A stretch of DNA of 64,000 bases, taken from the NCBI RefSeq assembly GCF_003336755.1, contig NZ_QMDI01000006.1, forward strand, positions 310,001 through 374,000, given 5' to 3'. This DNA is from Elioraea thermophila (ex Habib et al. 2022) (GTDB lineage: Bacteria > Pseudomonadota > Alphaproteobacteria > Acetobacterales > Acetobacteraceae). The notes under the pieces were generated by a model. The model worked only from the letters and a program-made list of their open reading frames with translations. It had not been told where the DNA came from and made no database searches. Below are positions 23,526-32,843 of this stretch, piece after piece. A program made the position numbers and the translations under genes. Position 1 is the stretch's first letter. Every line of letters begins with the position of its first letter.

Positions 23526-25097
23526 TCAGGGCATGCGCACGAGCCGCAGTCTCAGCCGGTTGTCCGGCGCCTGGGCGAGCTCGATCCCCCGCCGCGAGGC
23601 CCAGACGATCGGCTGCTGATGCAGCGGCACGTGCGCGATGTCCTCGCGTTCGAGCGCGAAGGCCTCGCGCATCAGCGCCCGACGCTTCGCCTCGTCGGTC
23701 TCGCGGCTCGCGGCTTGGGTGAGTTCGTCGATGCGGGGGTTGGAGTAGCGACCCGAATTCAGCCTACCCGTGGTGGCGGCGGTCTTGGTCTTGATCACCT
23801 CGGAGAGGACGTACCAGGCGTCGATCAGCGGCAGCCCGGCGTGGCCGAGCATGAACATCGAGACGTCGTGCGTATTCACCCGGCGCGACCAGACGTTGAG
23901 CGGCTCGATCTGCGGCTGCACGCGGATGCCGACTCGCCCGAGCATGCCGATGACGGCAAGGCAGATGCGCTCGTCATAGACGTAGCGGTCGTTCGGGCAG
24001 GAGAGGCCGACGGAGAAGCCCTCGGGATAGCCCGCCTCGGCGAGCAGGCGGCGCGACGCTTCGGGGTCGAAGGGATAGAGGCGCGCGTTGAGGTCGGCCG
24101 GCGCCCCGTTGAGGAGGGGCGAGGCCATCATGCCGGCGGGCCAGGACTGGCCGCGCATCACGCTGCGCCTGATCGCCTCGACATCGATCGCCTGATAGAC
24201 GGCCTGGCGCACGCGACGATCCTTGAACGGGTTCTTCCCCTTGACGTCGCTGTCGAGAAGCTCGTCGCGGAAGTGGTCGAAGCCGAAATAGATCGTGCGC
24301 AGCTCCGGCCCCTGCACCACCTGCAGGTTCGGGTTCTGCTCAATGCGCGGGATGTCCTGCGGCGGGATTTCCACCGTGGCGTCGATCGCGCCGGAGAGGA
24401 GGGCGGCGGTGCGCGTGGCGGCGGCGCGGATCGGCTGGAAGGTGACGGTGGTGAGGTTGTGCAGGGGACGGTCCCACCAGCGCGGGTTCGCCTCCAGCGC
24501 GGTGCGCGTGTCGGGTTCGCGCGCGACCAGGCGGAACGGCCCGATACCGTTGGCCTGGCGCGCGGCCGGGCTTTCGCGCTGGGCGGAGAGATCGGAGGCG
24601 GTGGTCGCACCGACCCGTTCCGACCATTCCCGGTCCATGACGAAGAAGTGGGTGAGGGCGAAGAGCAACACCGGGAAGGGCTGCGAGGTGACGAACTCGA
24701 CCGTGCAGGCGTCGATCTTGCGCACCTCGGTCACGGCCCCGATCGTGCGGCGCACGAGGGCGCCCGGCGTGTTCAGCCGCGCCCAGGTGAACAATCCGTC
24801 GTCGGCATCGAACGGCGAGCCGTCGTGGAAGACGACGTCGCGGCGGAGATGGAAGCGCCAGACGGTGGGCGAGACGATTTCCCAACGCTCGGCGAGAGCC
24901 GGCTCGATCTCGAGCTTCGCGTTGTGGCGGGTAAGGCCCTCGTAGACGTTGTTGAGGAAGGCGTTGGTGAAGGTGTTGTTGGAGGCGTGCGGGTCGAGCG
25001 TCAGCACGTCGGCGTTGAAGGCCCAAGCGAAACTCTTCGCCGCCGCCGGCCCGGCCGCCAGCGCGGCCGCGACCATGATCGCTGCCAGCATGCGCAT
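23526..25097 (-). CDS. ABC transporter substrate-binding protein, peptide/nickel (SBP_bac_5) type
   Basis: A 523-residue periplasmic protein with signal peptide MRMLAAIMVAAALAAGPAAAKS (cleavage expected after AAA, about residue 20). The mature chain shows the family landmarks LTLDPHASNN, YEGLTRHN, ALAERWEIVSPTVWRFHLRRDVVFHDG, and VRQAVYQAID, followed by RLLAEAGYPEGF. It would deliver a peptide or similar solute to a DppBCDF-type importer, but no permease or ATPase genes are in the window. It may share an mRNA with the broken amidohydrolase gene 5 bases downstream. Confidence 0.88.
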   Translation of the reverse strand: MRMLAAIMVAAALAAGPAAAKSFAWAFNADVLTLDPHASNNTFTNAFLNNVYEGLTRHNAKLEIEPALAERWEIVSPTVWRFHLRRDVVFHDGSPFDADDGLFTWARLNTPGALVRRTIGAVTEVRKIDACTVEFVTSQPFPVLLFALTHFFVMDREWSERVGATTASDLSAQRESPAARQANGIGPFRLVAREPDTRTALEANPRWWDRPLHNLTTVTFQPIRAAATRTAALLSGAIDATVEIPPQDIPRIEQNPNLQVVQGPELRTIYFGFDHFRDELLDSDVKGKNPFKDRRVRQAVYQAIDVEAIRRSVMRGQSWPAGMMASPLLNGAPADLNARLYPFDPEASRRLLAEAGYPEGFSVGLSCPNDRYVYDERICLAVIGMLGRVGIRVQPQIEPLNVWSRRVNTHDVSMFMLGHAGLPLIDAWYVLSEVIKTKTAATTGRLNSGRYSNPRIDELTQAASRETDEAKRRALMREAFALEREDIAHVPLHQQPIVWASRRGIELAQAPDNRLRLRLVRMP

Positions 25098-25151
25098 CGC
25101 GTCGTCGCCCCGTGTCGCTGCCGGTGAGCGGGAGCCGCGCGGCAGGCGGCG

Positions 25152-26015
25152 TCAACCGAGGACGAAGCGTCGGATGGCGGCAAGCAGCCGATCGGGCGCG
25201 TCGGTGCGCAGGGAGTGCCCCGCTCCCTCGAACACCTCGAGCTGCGCGCCGGCGATGAGGGCGGCGATCTCGCGCGCGAATTCCGGCGGGCAGATCCAGT
25301 CCTCCGCCCCGGCGAGCACCAGCGTGGGGGCGGTGATGCGCGGCAGTTCCGGGCGCAGATCGAACCGCCGGAGGAACCCCTCAGGGCCGAAGGCGGCGTT
25401 CAGCGGCCCGTGCGCATAGGCCACGCGCTGCAGGGCCGGTTCGGCGGCGGCCGCATCGAAGCGGGTCGCGTAGAGCGGCCCCATCACGCGGTGGTAGTGG
25501 CGCACGTCCTCGTCGTCGCGGAAGCCCTGATCCCAGCAGCGCGCGACGAGGGCCTGCTGCTCCGCGGTGCCGCGTTCGGCGAGGATCTCTCGCGCGCGCG
25601 CGATGAAGCCCCCATGCGCGGCGGTTGCGACCAGAACGAGACGGGAGACCGCGCCAGGGTGGCGCGCGGCGTGCGCCATCGCCACCATCCCGCCGTAGCT
25701 CGTGCCGACGACGGCGATCGGGCCGAGGCCGAGATGACGGCGCAGCGCCTCCATGTCGGCGACGTTCTCATCGAGCGTCCAGCGCGCGGGGTCGCCGTCG
25801 CGGGCGGAGCGGCCCTGGCCGCGATGGTCGAAATAGACGAGCTGGGCGGCGTCCGCGAGGGCCGAGAACAGCGGCTTGTAGCCGGAATGATCCGACCCCG
25901 GCCCGCCATGGACGAGGAACAGCACGGGTTTTTCGTGCATCGCCGCGCCGTCGGGAACGAGGCCCGCCCCCTCGACGTCGAAATAGAGACGGGTGTCGCG
26001 GATGGCGGCGTACAT
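25152..26015 (-). CDS. Alpha/beta-fold hydrolase, proline iminopeptidase-like
   Basis: A 287-residue cytoplasmic hydrolase. The oxyanion motif HGGPGSDHSGY (about residues 36-46), nucleophile elbow GTSYGG (Ser about 113), acid in LAGAEDWICPPEF and base His in EGAGHSLRTDAPD form a complete catalytic set. The HGGPG motif is typical for prolyl iminopeptidases and related amide or ester hydrolases. Next to a peptide-type binding protein a peptidase role is reasonable but unproven. It starts 142 bases after the aminotransferase gene ends, with a possible terminator in between. Confidence 0.82.
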   Translation of the reverse strand: MYAAIRDTRLYFDVEGAGLVPDGAAMHEKPVLFLVHGGPGSDHSGYKPLFSALADAAQLVYFDHRGQGRSARDGDPARWTLDENVADMEALRRHLGLGPIAVVGTSYGGMVAMAHAARHPGAVSRLVLVATAAHGGFIARAREILAERGTAEQQALVARCWDQGFRDDEDVRHYHRVMGPLYATRFDAAAAEPALQRVAYAHGPLNAAFGPEGFLRRFDLRPELPRITAPTLVLAGAEDWICPPEFAREIAALIAGAQLEVFEGAGHSLRTDAPDRLLAAIRRFVLG

Positions 26016-26081
26016 GACCGGGGCTCCCAGCGCGGGACGGAGATCGATGGCCCGAGGCTAGCCGAGCGGGATAAGGCGGGG

Positions 26082-26141
26082 GAAGAAAAAGCCGATCCGC
26101 GCCCGGTTCAATCGCCGATCGTTTCAATTTGATTGCGGATC
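26082..26141 (-). terminator. Putative intrinsic terminator after the class V aminotransferase
   Basis: On the minus strand, GATCCGCAATC is followed by GATTG and then, 8 bases later, GCGGATC, so the arms GATCCGC/GCGGATC and CAATC/GATTG can pair with a small bulge. The stem is followed by GGC and a T-rich run (TTTTTCTTCC), as in a Rho-independent terminator. It lies 17 bases after the aminotransferase stop and ahead of the hydrolase gene. Confidence 0.45.
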
Positions 26142-26157
26142 GTCGACTTCGTACCGC

Positions 26158-27330
26158 TCAGGCGAGCGCCTCCATCGCCGCCGCCACCCCGCCGCGGCCG
26201 TGCGGCACGCCGAGGTCGCGCAACGACATCTCCACCGCCGCAAGCGTGCCGAGGATCATCGGCTCGTTGAGATCGCCCATGTGGCCGATACGGAACACCC
26301 GCCCCGAGAGCGCGCCGAGCCCCCCGCCGAGGGAGACGTTGTAGCGGGTGAAGGCATGGGCGCGCAGTGCCTCGGCATCATGCCCCTCGGGCATCAGCAC
26401 GGCGGTCACGCTGTCCGAGTGGCGCGCGGGGTCGGCGCAGTAGAGGGTGGGGCCGTCGTTCGCCGCCCAGGCGCGGACGGCGGCGCGCACGGCCGCACCG
26501 AGACGGGCATGACGGGCGTAGAGGGCCTCGAGCCCCTCCGCCTCGATCAGGGCGAGGGATTCGGCGAGGCCGTGGAACATCTGGGTCGGGATCGTGCCGA
26601 CGAAGGACCGGTGCGGGCGCGTCAGCATGATCGACCAGTCCATGTAGAAGCGCGGCAGGCGGGCCTCGCGATGGGCAGCCAGCGCCTTGGGGCTTGCGGC
26701 GCAGAACGCGAGGCCCGTGGGCAGCATCAGCCCCTTCTGCGACCCGCCGACGACGAGATCGACCCGCCAGTCGTCCATGCGGAAGGGGAGAGAGACCAGG
26801 GAGGAGATGGTGTCGGCGAGGAACAGGGCCGGATGGTGGGCGGAGTCGATCGCGGCGCGGATCTCGCCGAGCGGGATGGCCACCCCGGTGGAGGTCTCGT
26901 TGTGCACCGCACAGACGGCCTTGATGCGGTGCGCGGTGTCGGCGCGGAGTGCGGCGGCGACGGCATCGGGATCCACACCGCGGCGGCGATCGGCCGGGAC
27001 GGTCTCGACCTGGAGACCAAAGCGGCGGGCCATCTCGGTCCAGGAGTCGGAGAAATAGCCGGACTCAAGCATCAGGAGCCGGTCGCCCGGGCTGAACAGG
27101 TTGACCAACGAGGCTTCCCAGGCGCCGTGGCCGGAGGCGGTCATGAAGAACACCTCGGCCGTGGTGCTGCCGAGGAGGGGGAGGAGCCGGGCCCGGCAGT
27201 CGAGCACGAGGCGGACGAAGGCGGGCTCCATGAAGTCCTGCGACGGGCGGTCGATCGCGCGCAGGATCGGGTCGGGGATGTTGGTCGGCCCTGGGTTGGC
27301 GAAGAACGGACGGCCGACGGGGCGTGGCAT
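26158..27330 (-). CDS. Class V PLP aminotransferase, serine/alanine-glyoxylate type
   Basis: A 390-residue PLP enzyme. It opens with FFANPGPTNIPDPILRAI, the typical start of alanine/serine-glyoxylate aminotransferases, and has FMTASGHGAWEASLVNL (phosphate-binding region, about residues 62-78), NETSTGV, the Asp in FLADTISSL and the Schiff-base lysine at about residue 199 in GGSQKGLMLP. A C-terminal GLGALSGRVFRIGHMGD region binds the substrate carboxylate. Serine-glyoxylate transaminase is the best guess; other amino donors are possible. Ribosome site GGAG lies upstream of ATG 27330; 242 bases upstream hold no convincing gene. Confidence 0.85.
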   Translation of the reverse strand: MPRPVGRPFFANPGPTNIPDPILRAIDRPSQDFMEPAFVRLVLDCRARLLPLLGSTTAEVFFMTASGHGAWEASLVNLFSPGDRLLMLESGYFSDSWTEMARRFGLQVETVPADRRRGVDPDAVAAALRADTAHRIKAVCAVHNETSTGVAIPLGEIRAAIDSAHHPALFLADTISSLVSLPFRMDDWRVDLVVGGSQKGLMLPTGLAFCAASPKALAAHREARLPRFYMDWSIMLTRPHRSFVGTIPTQMFHGLAESLALIEAEGLEALYARHARLGAAVRAAVRAWAANDGPTLYCADPARHSDSVTAVLMPEGHDAEALRAHAFTRYNVSLGGGLGALSGRVFRIGHMGDLNEPMILGTLAAVEMSLRDLGVPHGRGGVAAAMEALA

Positions 27331-27572
27331 CGGGAACTCCGGTTGGGGCGTGTCGTCGGGGCAGGCTTCGCCGAGAGCGCGCGCCGGCGCAAGGGCGGGC
27401 GAAGCGCTGCCGCCGCAACACCGGCTGTGCTATCGTCGCTGATCGAGCGGAGGTGGGGGCGCCGCGACGCACGCCGGGGCAACGCGCGAAAGCGGCAAAG
27501 TCGCCAGAGCGGCAAGGCGCGGCGGCGGCGGCCGCGGGGATGCTCACGGTCGGAGGCGCCGGGCCAAGCCCG

Positions 27573-29321
27573 TCAGGTGGCGAACGAGGCCAGGATCGGC
27601 ACGGCTACCGCGAGGGTTAGGCACTCGAGCGGCAGCCCCACCCGCCAGTAATCCCCGAACCGGTAGCCCCCCGGCCCCATGACGAGCAGGTTGTTCTGGT
27701 GCCCGATCGGGGTGAGGAAGGCGCAGGAGGAGCCGAGAGCGACCGCGAGCAGGAACGGGTCCGGGTTCACGCCGGCCGCACGCGCGAGACCGATGGCGAG
27801 CGGCGCCATCACCGCCGCGGTGGCCGCGTTGTTCATCGCATCCGACACGGTCATCGCGATCAGCACGAGGAGCGCGATCAGCACCGGCACGGTGGGCAGG
27901 CCGGTCGCCGCGAACAGGAGGCCGAGGAGGCGATCCGCCGCCCCCGTCGCGTCCAGGGTGCCGGCCACCGGCATCATCGCGCCGAGCACGACGAGCACCT
28001 GCCAGTCAATGGCAGCGTAAGCGCGGCGGGCGGAGATCACCCCGGTCGCGACCGTGACGGCCGCGGCGGCGGCGAGCGCGACCGGCGCAGCGACCAGCCC
28101 CGCGGCCGTCACAGTGACCGCGAGGACGAGCGGCGCGAGCGCCCGAAGCCGGCGCTCCGCCGCCAGGGGGAGGCTGCGCGGGGCGAGCGGAAGCAACCCG
28201 AACTGCGCGGCAAGCGCGGCCAGCGCCTCCTCACGACCCTGCAGGAGCAGGACGTCGCCGGCAGCGATCGGGGTCCGCGCCAGGGCCTGCCGCTTCGCCG
28301 CGCCCTGCCTGGACAGGCCGACCAGGTTGACGCCGAAGGAATCGCGCAGGCGAAGCCCACCGACCGTGCGCCCGACCAGACGGCTGTCGCGCGGCACCAC
28401 CGCTTCCACCACGCCGAGCCCCGGTCCGTCCCCAGCCCTCTCGGCGAGCGTGAGGCCGAGCGTCGCGAGGCCCGGGCCCAGCGCCTCTGCCTCGGCCTCG
28501 AGCAGGAGCCGGTCGCCCGCCGCCAGGACGAGGCCGCCATGCGGCACGATGACCCGCCCGCCCGGGTCGACGAGGGCCAACACCTGGCCGTCGGCCTCCG
28601 CGAGCGCCTCGTCGAGCTGCGCCACGCGCATCCCGTCCGCCTTGCCGCCAGCGACCACCGTGACTTCGACCAGATAGGGGGCGATGTCGCGCTCCCCCTC
28701 GTCCGTGCCCTGCCGCGTCGGCACGAGCCGCCAGCCGACGAGGGCGAGGTATGCGAGTCCCGCCAGGGCCACGGGCGCGCCCGCGACGGCGAAGGCGAAG
28801 AAGCCGAAGGCCTCGCCGGTGGCCTCCGCCCGCGCCTGGGCGACGATGACGTTGGGCGGCGTGCCGATCAGCGTCGTCACTCCCCCGAGCATGGTGGCGA
28901 AGGAGAGGGGCATCAGCACCGCTCCGGCGGCGAAGCCTTCGCGCCGTGCCACCCGCACCGCGGCGGGGATGAGCAGGCCCAGCGCCGCCACGTTGTTCAT
29001 GAAGGCGGAGGCCACTGCCCCGATCGTGCCGAGGACGAGCACCACCCGCGCCGGCCCGCTGCCTTCCGGCAGGAAACGGTCGGCGAGGCTCTGCACGAGC
29101 CCCGTCTCCTCCACCGCGCGGGAAAGTACCAAGGCGGCGGCGACGGTCACGACGGCCGGGCTGCCGAAACCTTCGAAGGCCACCGCGTTCGGCACCAGCC
29201 CGAGCGCGACCGAGGCCAGAAGCCCGGTGAGCGCGGCGAGGTCGGGACGAATGCGGCCCGAGGCCATGGCGGCGAGAACCGCGGCCAACACAGCCAGGGC
29301 CAGGACCTGGTCGGCGGTCAG
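27573..29321 (-). CDS. SLC13-family permease with RCK_C (TrkA-C) domains
   Basis: About 572-582 residues. Membrane helices at the start (LAALTGLLASVALGLVP) and a second membrane half flank two soluble TrkA-C-like domains in the centre (roughly residues 200-360; VPRDSRLVGRTVGGLRLRDSFGVNLVGL is typical). The hallmark NNVAALGLLIPAAV and the late DAMNNAATAAVMAPLAIGL match the citrate/sulfate SLC13 (DASS) fold. Substrate may be a dicarboxylate or an oxyanion. The first standard start is GTG 29291, but homologues usually begin ten residues earlier, at a CTG (29321) that overlaps the mltG stop as CTGA; a non-AUG start is therefore likely. Confidence 0.82.
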   Translation of the reverse strand: MTADQVLALAVLAAVLAAMASGRIRPDLAALTGLLASVALGLVPNAVAFEGFGSPAVVTVAAALVLSRAVEETGLVQSLADRFLPEGSGPARVVLVLGTIGAVASAFMNNVAALGLLIPAAVRVARREGFAAGAVLMPLSFATMLGGVTTLIGTPPNVIVAQARAEATGEAFGFFAFAVAGAPVALAGLAYLALVGWRLVPTRQGTDEGERDIAPYLVEVTVVAGGKADGMRVAQLDEALAEADGQVLALVDPGGRVIVPHGGLVLAAGDRLLLEAEAEALGPGLATLGLTLAERAGDGPGLGVVEAVVPRDSRLVGRTVGGLRLRDSFGVNLVGLSRQGAAKRQALARTPIAAGDVLLLQGREEALAALAAQFGLLPLAPRSLPLAAERRLRALAPLVLAVTVTAAGLVAAPVALAAAAAVTVATGVISARRAYAAIDWQVLVVLGAMMPVAGTLDATGAADRLLGLLFAATGLPTVPVLIALLVLIAMTVSDAMNNAATAAVMAPLAIGLARAAGVNPDPFLLAVALGSSCAFLTPIGHQNNLLVMGPGGYRFGDYWRVGLPLECLTLAVAVPILASFAT

Positions 29322-30361
29322 GGCTCACGCGCCTCCGCCGCACCGCGCCGCGCCCGCTCGATCGCCCGCCAGCGCGCCACCGCCCGGTTGTGCTCCTCGA
29401 GCGTGCGGGAAAAGACGTGGCCGCCCGTCCCGTCAGCCACGAAGTAGAGGGCGTCGGTCTCCGCCGGGCGAACGGCGGCGAGCAGGCTCGCCCGCCCCGG
29501 CGCGGCGATCGGGGTCGGCGGCAAGCCGCGGTTGCGGTAGGTGTTGTGGGGATGGTCGGCGTCTAGATCGGCGCGCGTCAGCGGCCGATCCAGCACGCCG
29601 AGCCCCCCCGAGACGGCGTAGATCACCGTCGGGTCCGACTGCAGTGGCATCCCCCGCCGGAGGCGGTTGACGAACACCCCCGCCACCTTGGCGCGCTCCT
29701 CCGCCACCGCGGTCTCGCGCTCGATGATGGAGGCGAGGATCAGCGCCTCGCGGGGGGAGGACAGCGGCAGGTTTTCCGCCCTCTGCGCCCAGGCTTCGGC
29801 GAGCGCCCTGTCCATCGCCGCCCGCATGCGGCGGATCAGCGAGTCGCGCGTGTCGCCCCAGGAGTAGGCCCAGGTCTCCGGCAACAGGGACCCTTCGGGC
29901 GGAACCTCGCTCACGGTTCCGGTGAGCCCCTCGGCGCGCTCGAGAAGGGCGAGGATCTGCGCCACCGTCAGTCCTTCGGGAACGGTCAGGCGGCGCTGCA
30001 CCGTGGGCGCGGTGCGCAGGATGTCGAGCACACCGGCGAGCGAGACCCGGGGCGGAAAGGCGTATTCCCCGGCCCTGAGCGGCCCCGCCGCCTCCGTCAG
30101 CCTGGCGGCCGGGACGAAGGCCGCGGCGCGGAGGTCGTCGAGCACGCCCGCCTCGCGCAGGCGCTCGGCGATGGCGCCCGGACCGGCCCCGCGGGGGATG
30201 ACGACGGCGCGCTCCTCGGCCAGCGGTCCTGCCGAGCGGTAGAGGTCGAGGGCGGCGCGCCATCCGGCGTACCCCGCTCCGGCGAGGAGTCCCGCCACGA
30301 CCGCGAGCCCCGCCAGCCAGCGCAGCCCTCGTCTGCCCCGCCCGGCCGGGGCCGCGTCCAT
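29318..30361 (-). CDS. mltG: Endolytic murein transglycosylase MltG
   Basis: A 347-residue inner-membrane protein with one N-terminal helix (WLAGLAVVAGLLAGAGYAGW, about residues 15-34) and a periplasmic YceG domain. It contains the LysM-like part (VVIPRGAGPGAIAERLREAGVL), LPETWAY and the catalytic Glu in ILASIIERET, then SDPTVIYA and HPHNTYRNRGLPPTPI, all family hallmarks. MltG cuts nascent peptidoglycan strands and limits their length. It starts three bases after fabF ends, the common arrangement in alphaproteobacteria. Confidence 0.95.
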   Translation of the reverse strand: MDAAPAGRGRRGLRWLAGLAVVAGLLAGAGYAGWRAALDLYRSAGPLAEERAVVIPRGAGPGAIAERLREAGVLDDLRAAAFVPAARLTEAAGPLRAGEYAFPPRVSLAGVLDILRTAPTVQRRLTVPEGLTVAQILALLERAEGLTGTVSEVPPEGSLLPETWAYSWGDTRDSLIRRMRAAMDRALAEAWAQRAENLPLSSPREALILASIIERETAVAEERAKVAGVFVNRLRRGMPLQSDPTVIYAVSGGLGVLDRPLTRADLDADHPHNTYRNRGLPPTPIAAPGRASLLAAVRPAETDALYFVADGTGGHVFSRTLEEHNRAVARWRAIERARRGAAEAREP

Positions 30362-30364
30362 CGC

Positions 30365-31627
30365 TCAGGCCGCCTTGCGGAACAGGATCGAGGCGTTGGT
30401 GCCGCCGAAGCCGAAACTGTTGGAGAGGGCGACGTCGATGCGGCGGCTCTGCGCCTCGTGCGCCACACGGTCGATCACGCTCGGCTGCGAGGGCTCGTCG
30501 AGATTGAGCGTGGGCGGGGCGACGTTGTCGCGTACGGCGAGGATGGAGAACACGGCCTCGATGGCGCCGGCCGCTCCCAGGAGATGGCCGATCGCCGACT
30601 TCGTCGAGCTCATCGCCAGCTTGCGCGCGGCATCGCCGAACAGGCGCTCGACCGCCTGCAGTTCGAGATCGTCGCCCAAGGGGGTCGAGGTGCCGTGGGC
30701 GTTGATGTAGTCGACATCCTCGGGGTTGAGGCGGCCGTTGCGCAGGGCAGCCTTCATGGCGCGGAACGCGCCCTCGTGCCCCTCGGCCGGGGCGGTGATG
30801 TGGTAGGCGTCGCCCGACAAACCGTAGCCCGCAAACTCGGCGTAGATCTTCGCGCCCCGGCGCTTCGCGTGCTCGTACTCCTCGAGCACGACCACCGCCG
30901 CCCCCTCGCCCATCACGAACCCGTCGCGGTCCTTGTCCCAGGGCCGCGAGGCGCGCGTCGGTTCGTCGTTGAAGCTGGTGGAGAGCGCGCGCGAGGCGCA
31001 GAACCCCGCGATGCCGAGCGGGCAGACGGCGGCCTCGGAACCGCCGGCGACCATGACGTCGGCATCGCCGAACTGGATCAGCCGCGCCGCATCGCCGATC
31101 GCATGCACGCCGGTCGCGCAGGCGGTGACCACGGCGTGGTTCGGCCCCTTGAAGCCGTATTTGATCGAGACGTGGCCGGAGGCGAGGTTGATCAGGGCGG
31201 AGGGGATGAAGAAGGGGGAGAGGCGCTTGATCTTGCCCTCCAGCACCTGCTGCGAGCCCTCGAAGATGGTCTGCAGGCCGCCGATGCCGGAGCCGATCAT
31301 CACCCCCGTCGCGCAGCGGCCTTCCTCGTCCTCGGGCATCCAGCCCGAATCCTCCACCGCCTCGGTGGCGGCGACGAGGGCGAGCTGGATGAAGCGGTCC
31401 ATCTTCCGCTGGTCCTTGGGCGGGATCCACTCGTTGAGGTCGAGCTTGCCGTCCGCCTTCGAGCCTTGCGGAACCTGGCCAGCGATCTTCGCCGGCAGAT
31501 CCGTCACATCGAAATTCTGGATGGCGCGGATGCCGGATTCGCCCGCGATCAGCCGCTTCCAGACCTGCTCGGCGCCGATGCCGAGCGGGGTGACCGCGCC
31601 AAGCCCTGTGACGACGACGCGACGCAT
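30365..31627 (-). CDS. fabF: Beta-ketoacyl-ACP synthase II
   Basis: A 420-residue condensing enzyme that elongates acyl-ACP with malonyl-ACP. It begins MRRVVVTGLGAVTPLG. The catalytic triad is complete: Cys about 170 in VVTACATGVHAIGDA, His in NAHGTSTPLGD and His in SAIGHLLGAAG; the C-terminal SNSFGFGGTN loop is present. It follows acpP by about 40 bases and precedes mltG, so it is part of the fabD-fabG-acpP-fabF unit. Confidence 0.96.
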   Translation of the reverse strand: MRRVVVTGLGAVTPLGIGAEQVWKRLIAGESGIRAIQNFDVTDLPAKIAGQVPQGSKADGKLDLNEWIPPKDQRKMDRFIQLALVAATEAVEDSGWMPEDEEGRCATGVMIGSGIGGLQTIFEGSQQVLEGKIKRLSPFFIPSALINLASGHVSIKYGFKGPNHAVVTACATGVHAIGDAARLIQFGDADVMVAGGSEAAVCPLGIAGFCASRALSTSFNDEPTRASRPWDKDRDGFVMGEGAAVVVLEEYEHAKRRGAKIYAEFAGYGLSGDAYHITAPAEGHEGAFRAMKAALRNGRLNPEDVDYINAHGTSTPLGDDLELQAVERLFGDAARKLAMSSTKSAIGHLLGAAGAIEAVFSILAVRDNVAPPTLNLDEPSQPSVIDRVAHEAQSRRIDVALSNSFGFGGTNASILFRKAA

Positions 31628-31668
31628 CCGCCCTCCGTCCCGACTCCGGTTGCGGAAGCCCGCCCGCC

Positions 31669-31917
31669 TCAGGCGGCCTTCTGCTTGACGATGTAGTCGA
31701 TCGCGTCCTTCACCGTGGTGATCTTCTCGGCCGCATCGTCGGGGATCTCGATGCCGAACTTCTCCTCGAAGGCCATGACGAGTTCGACGGTATCGAGGCT
31801 GTCGGCGCCGAGATCGTCGATGAACGAGGCGTTCTCCGTCACCTTCGACTCCTCGACGCCGAGATGCTCGACGACGATCTCCTTCACCTGCTTCGTGATT
31901 TCGGCCGTATCGGTCAT
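31669..31917 (-). CDS. acpP: Acyl carrier protein
   Basis: An 82-residue acidic four-helix protein. Ser40 in [21 protein letters not shown] is the site of the 4'-phosphopantetheine arm. It carries growing acyl chains for FabD, FabG and FabF encoded around it. The 175 bases between it and fabG may contain its own promoter, as is common because ACP is needed in large amounts; I see only weak hexamers there. Confidence 0.97.
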   Translation of the reverse strand: MTDTAEITKQVKEIVVEHLGVEESKVTENASFIDDLGADSLDTVELVMAFEEKFGIEIPDDAAEKITTVKDAIDYIVKQKAA

Positions 31918-32092
31918 TGCGCTGTCGCTCGCTCCTCGGGGTGGTCCGTCCTGGGATGTGCTGGCTCGACTCCCTCGGGGCGGCCGCGGCCGACCCGAGA
32001 GCCCTCCGACGCCGGCCGTGCTCCCGGAAACCGCGGGCGCATAGCACCCTTCGCCGGGCTTGGCCAGCAGCGGGATGACGCTTCCGTTGCGC

Positions 32093-32830
32093 TCACAGCA
32101 TGGCCATCCCGCCGTTGACGTGCAGCACCGCGCCGGTGATCCAGCCGGCCTCGTCGGAGGCGAGATAGACGGCCGCCGCCGCCACGTCCTCCGGCCGGCC
32201 GAGCCGACCGAGCGGGATGCGCGCGGCGAGCGCCGCCCGCTGGTCCTCGCTCAGCGCGTCCGTCATCGCGGTGGCGATGAAGCCCGGCGCGATCACGTTC
32301 ACCGTGATCCCCCGCGCGGCGACCTCCTGCGCCAGCGCCTTGCTCATGCCGACGAGCCCCGCCTTGGCCGCGGCGTAGTTCGCCTGGCCCGGATTGCCGG
32401 TGGCACCGACGATGGAACCGATGGAGATGATCCGGCCCGCCCGCCGCTTCACCATGCCCTTCAGCGCCGCTCGGCAGAGACGGAACGGGGCGGAGAGATC
32501 GACCGCGAGCACCGTCTCCCAGTCCTCGTCCTTCATCCGCAGCGCCAGGGTGTCGCGCGTCAGCCCGGCGTTGTTGACCAGGATGTCGAGCCGTCCCATC
32601 GCGCCCTCGGCGGCGGCGATGAGGGCTTCGGCCGCCGCCGGATCGGCGAGGTCGGCGGGCAGCACATGGGCACGATCGCCGAGCTCTTCCGCCAGCGCCG
32701 CGAGCGCCTCGCGCCGCGTGCCGGAGAGGCCGACCACCGCGCCTTGCGCGTGGAAGGCGCGCGCGATGGCGCCGCCGATGCCGCCCGAGGCGCCGGTGAT
32801 CAGCGCCGTCCTGCCGTCCAGCCGGAACAT
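32093..32830 (-). CDS. fabG: 3-oxoacyl-ACP reductase
   Basis: A 245-residue short-chain dehydrogenase that reduces 3-oxoacyl-ACP with NADPH. The cofactor site [12 protein letters not shown] (about residues 14-25), NNAG ([21 protein letters not shown]) and the Ser-Tyr-Lys active site ([23 protein letters not shown]) are intact, and the end [15 protein letters not shown] is the usual FabG tail. It starts 13 bases after fabD. Confidence 0.95.
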   Translation of the reverse strand: MFRLDGRTALITGASGGIGGAIARAFHAQGAVVGLSGTRREALAALAEELGDRAHVLPADLADPAAAEALIAAAEGAMGRLDILVNNAGLTRDTLALRMKDEDWETVLAVDLSAPFRLCRAALKGMVKRRAGRIISIGSIVGATGNPGQANYAAAKAGLVGMSKALAQEVAARGITVNVIAPGFIATAMTDALSEDQRAALAARIPLGRLGRPEDVAAAAVYLASDEAGWITGAVLHVNGGMAML

Positions 32831-32843
32831 GCCCTCTCCCCCC

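Noticed and set aside
27453-27620. Small plus-strand frame after GGAGG, upstream of the aminotransferase start
   Set aside because: About 55 codons, Ala/Arg/Gly-rich, and it runs into the end of the SLC13 permease gene on the other strand. No family resemblance.
31918-32092. Separate acpP promoter
   Set aside because: Only a weak GCTATG with no clear -35 on the minus strand; plausible biologically but not supported by sequence.
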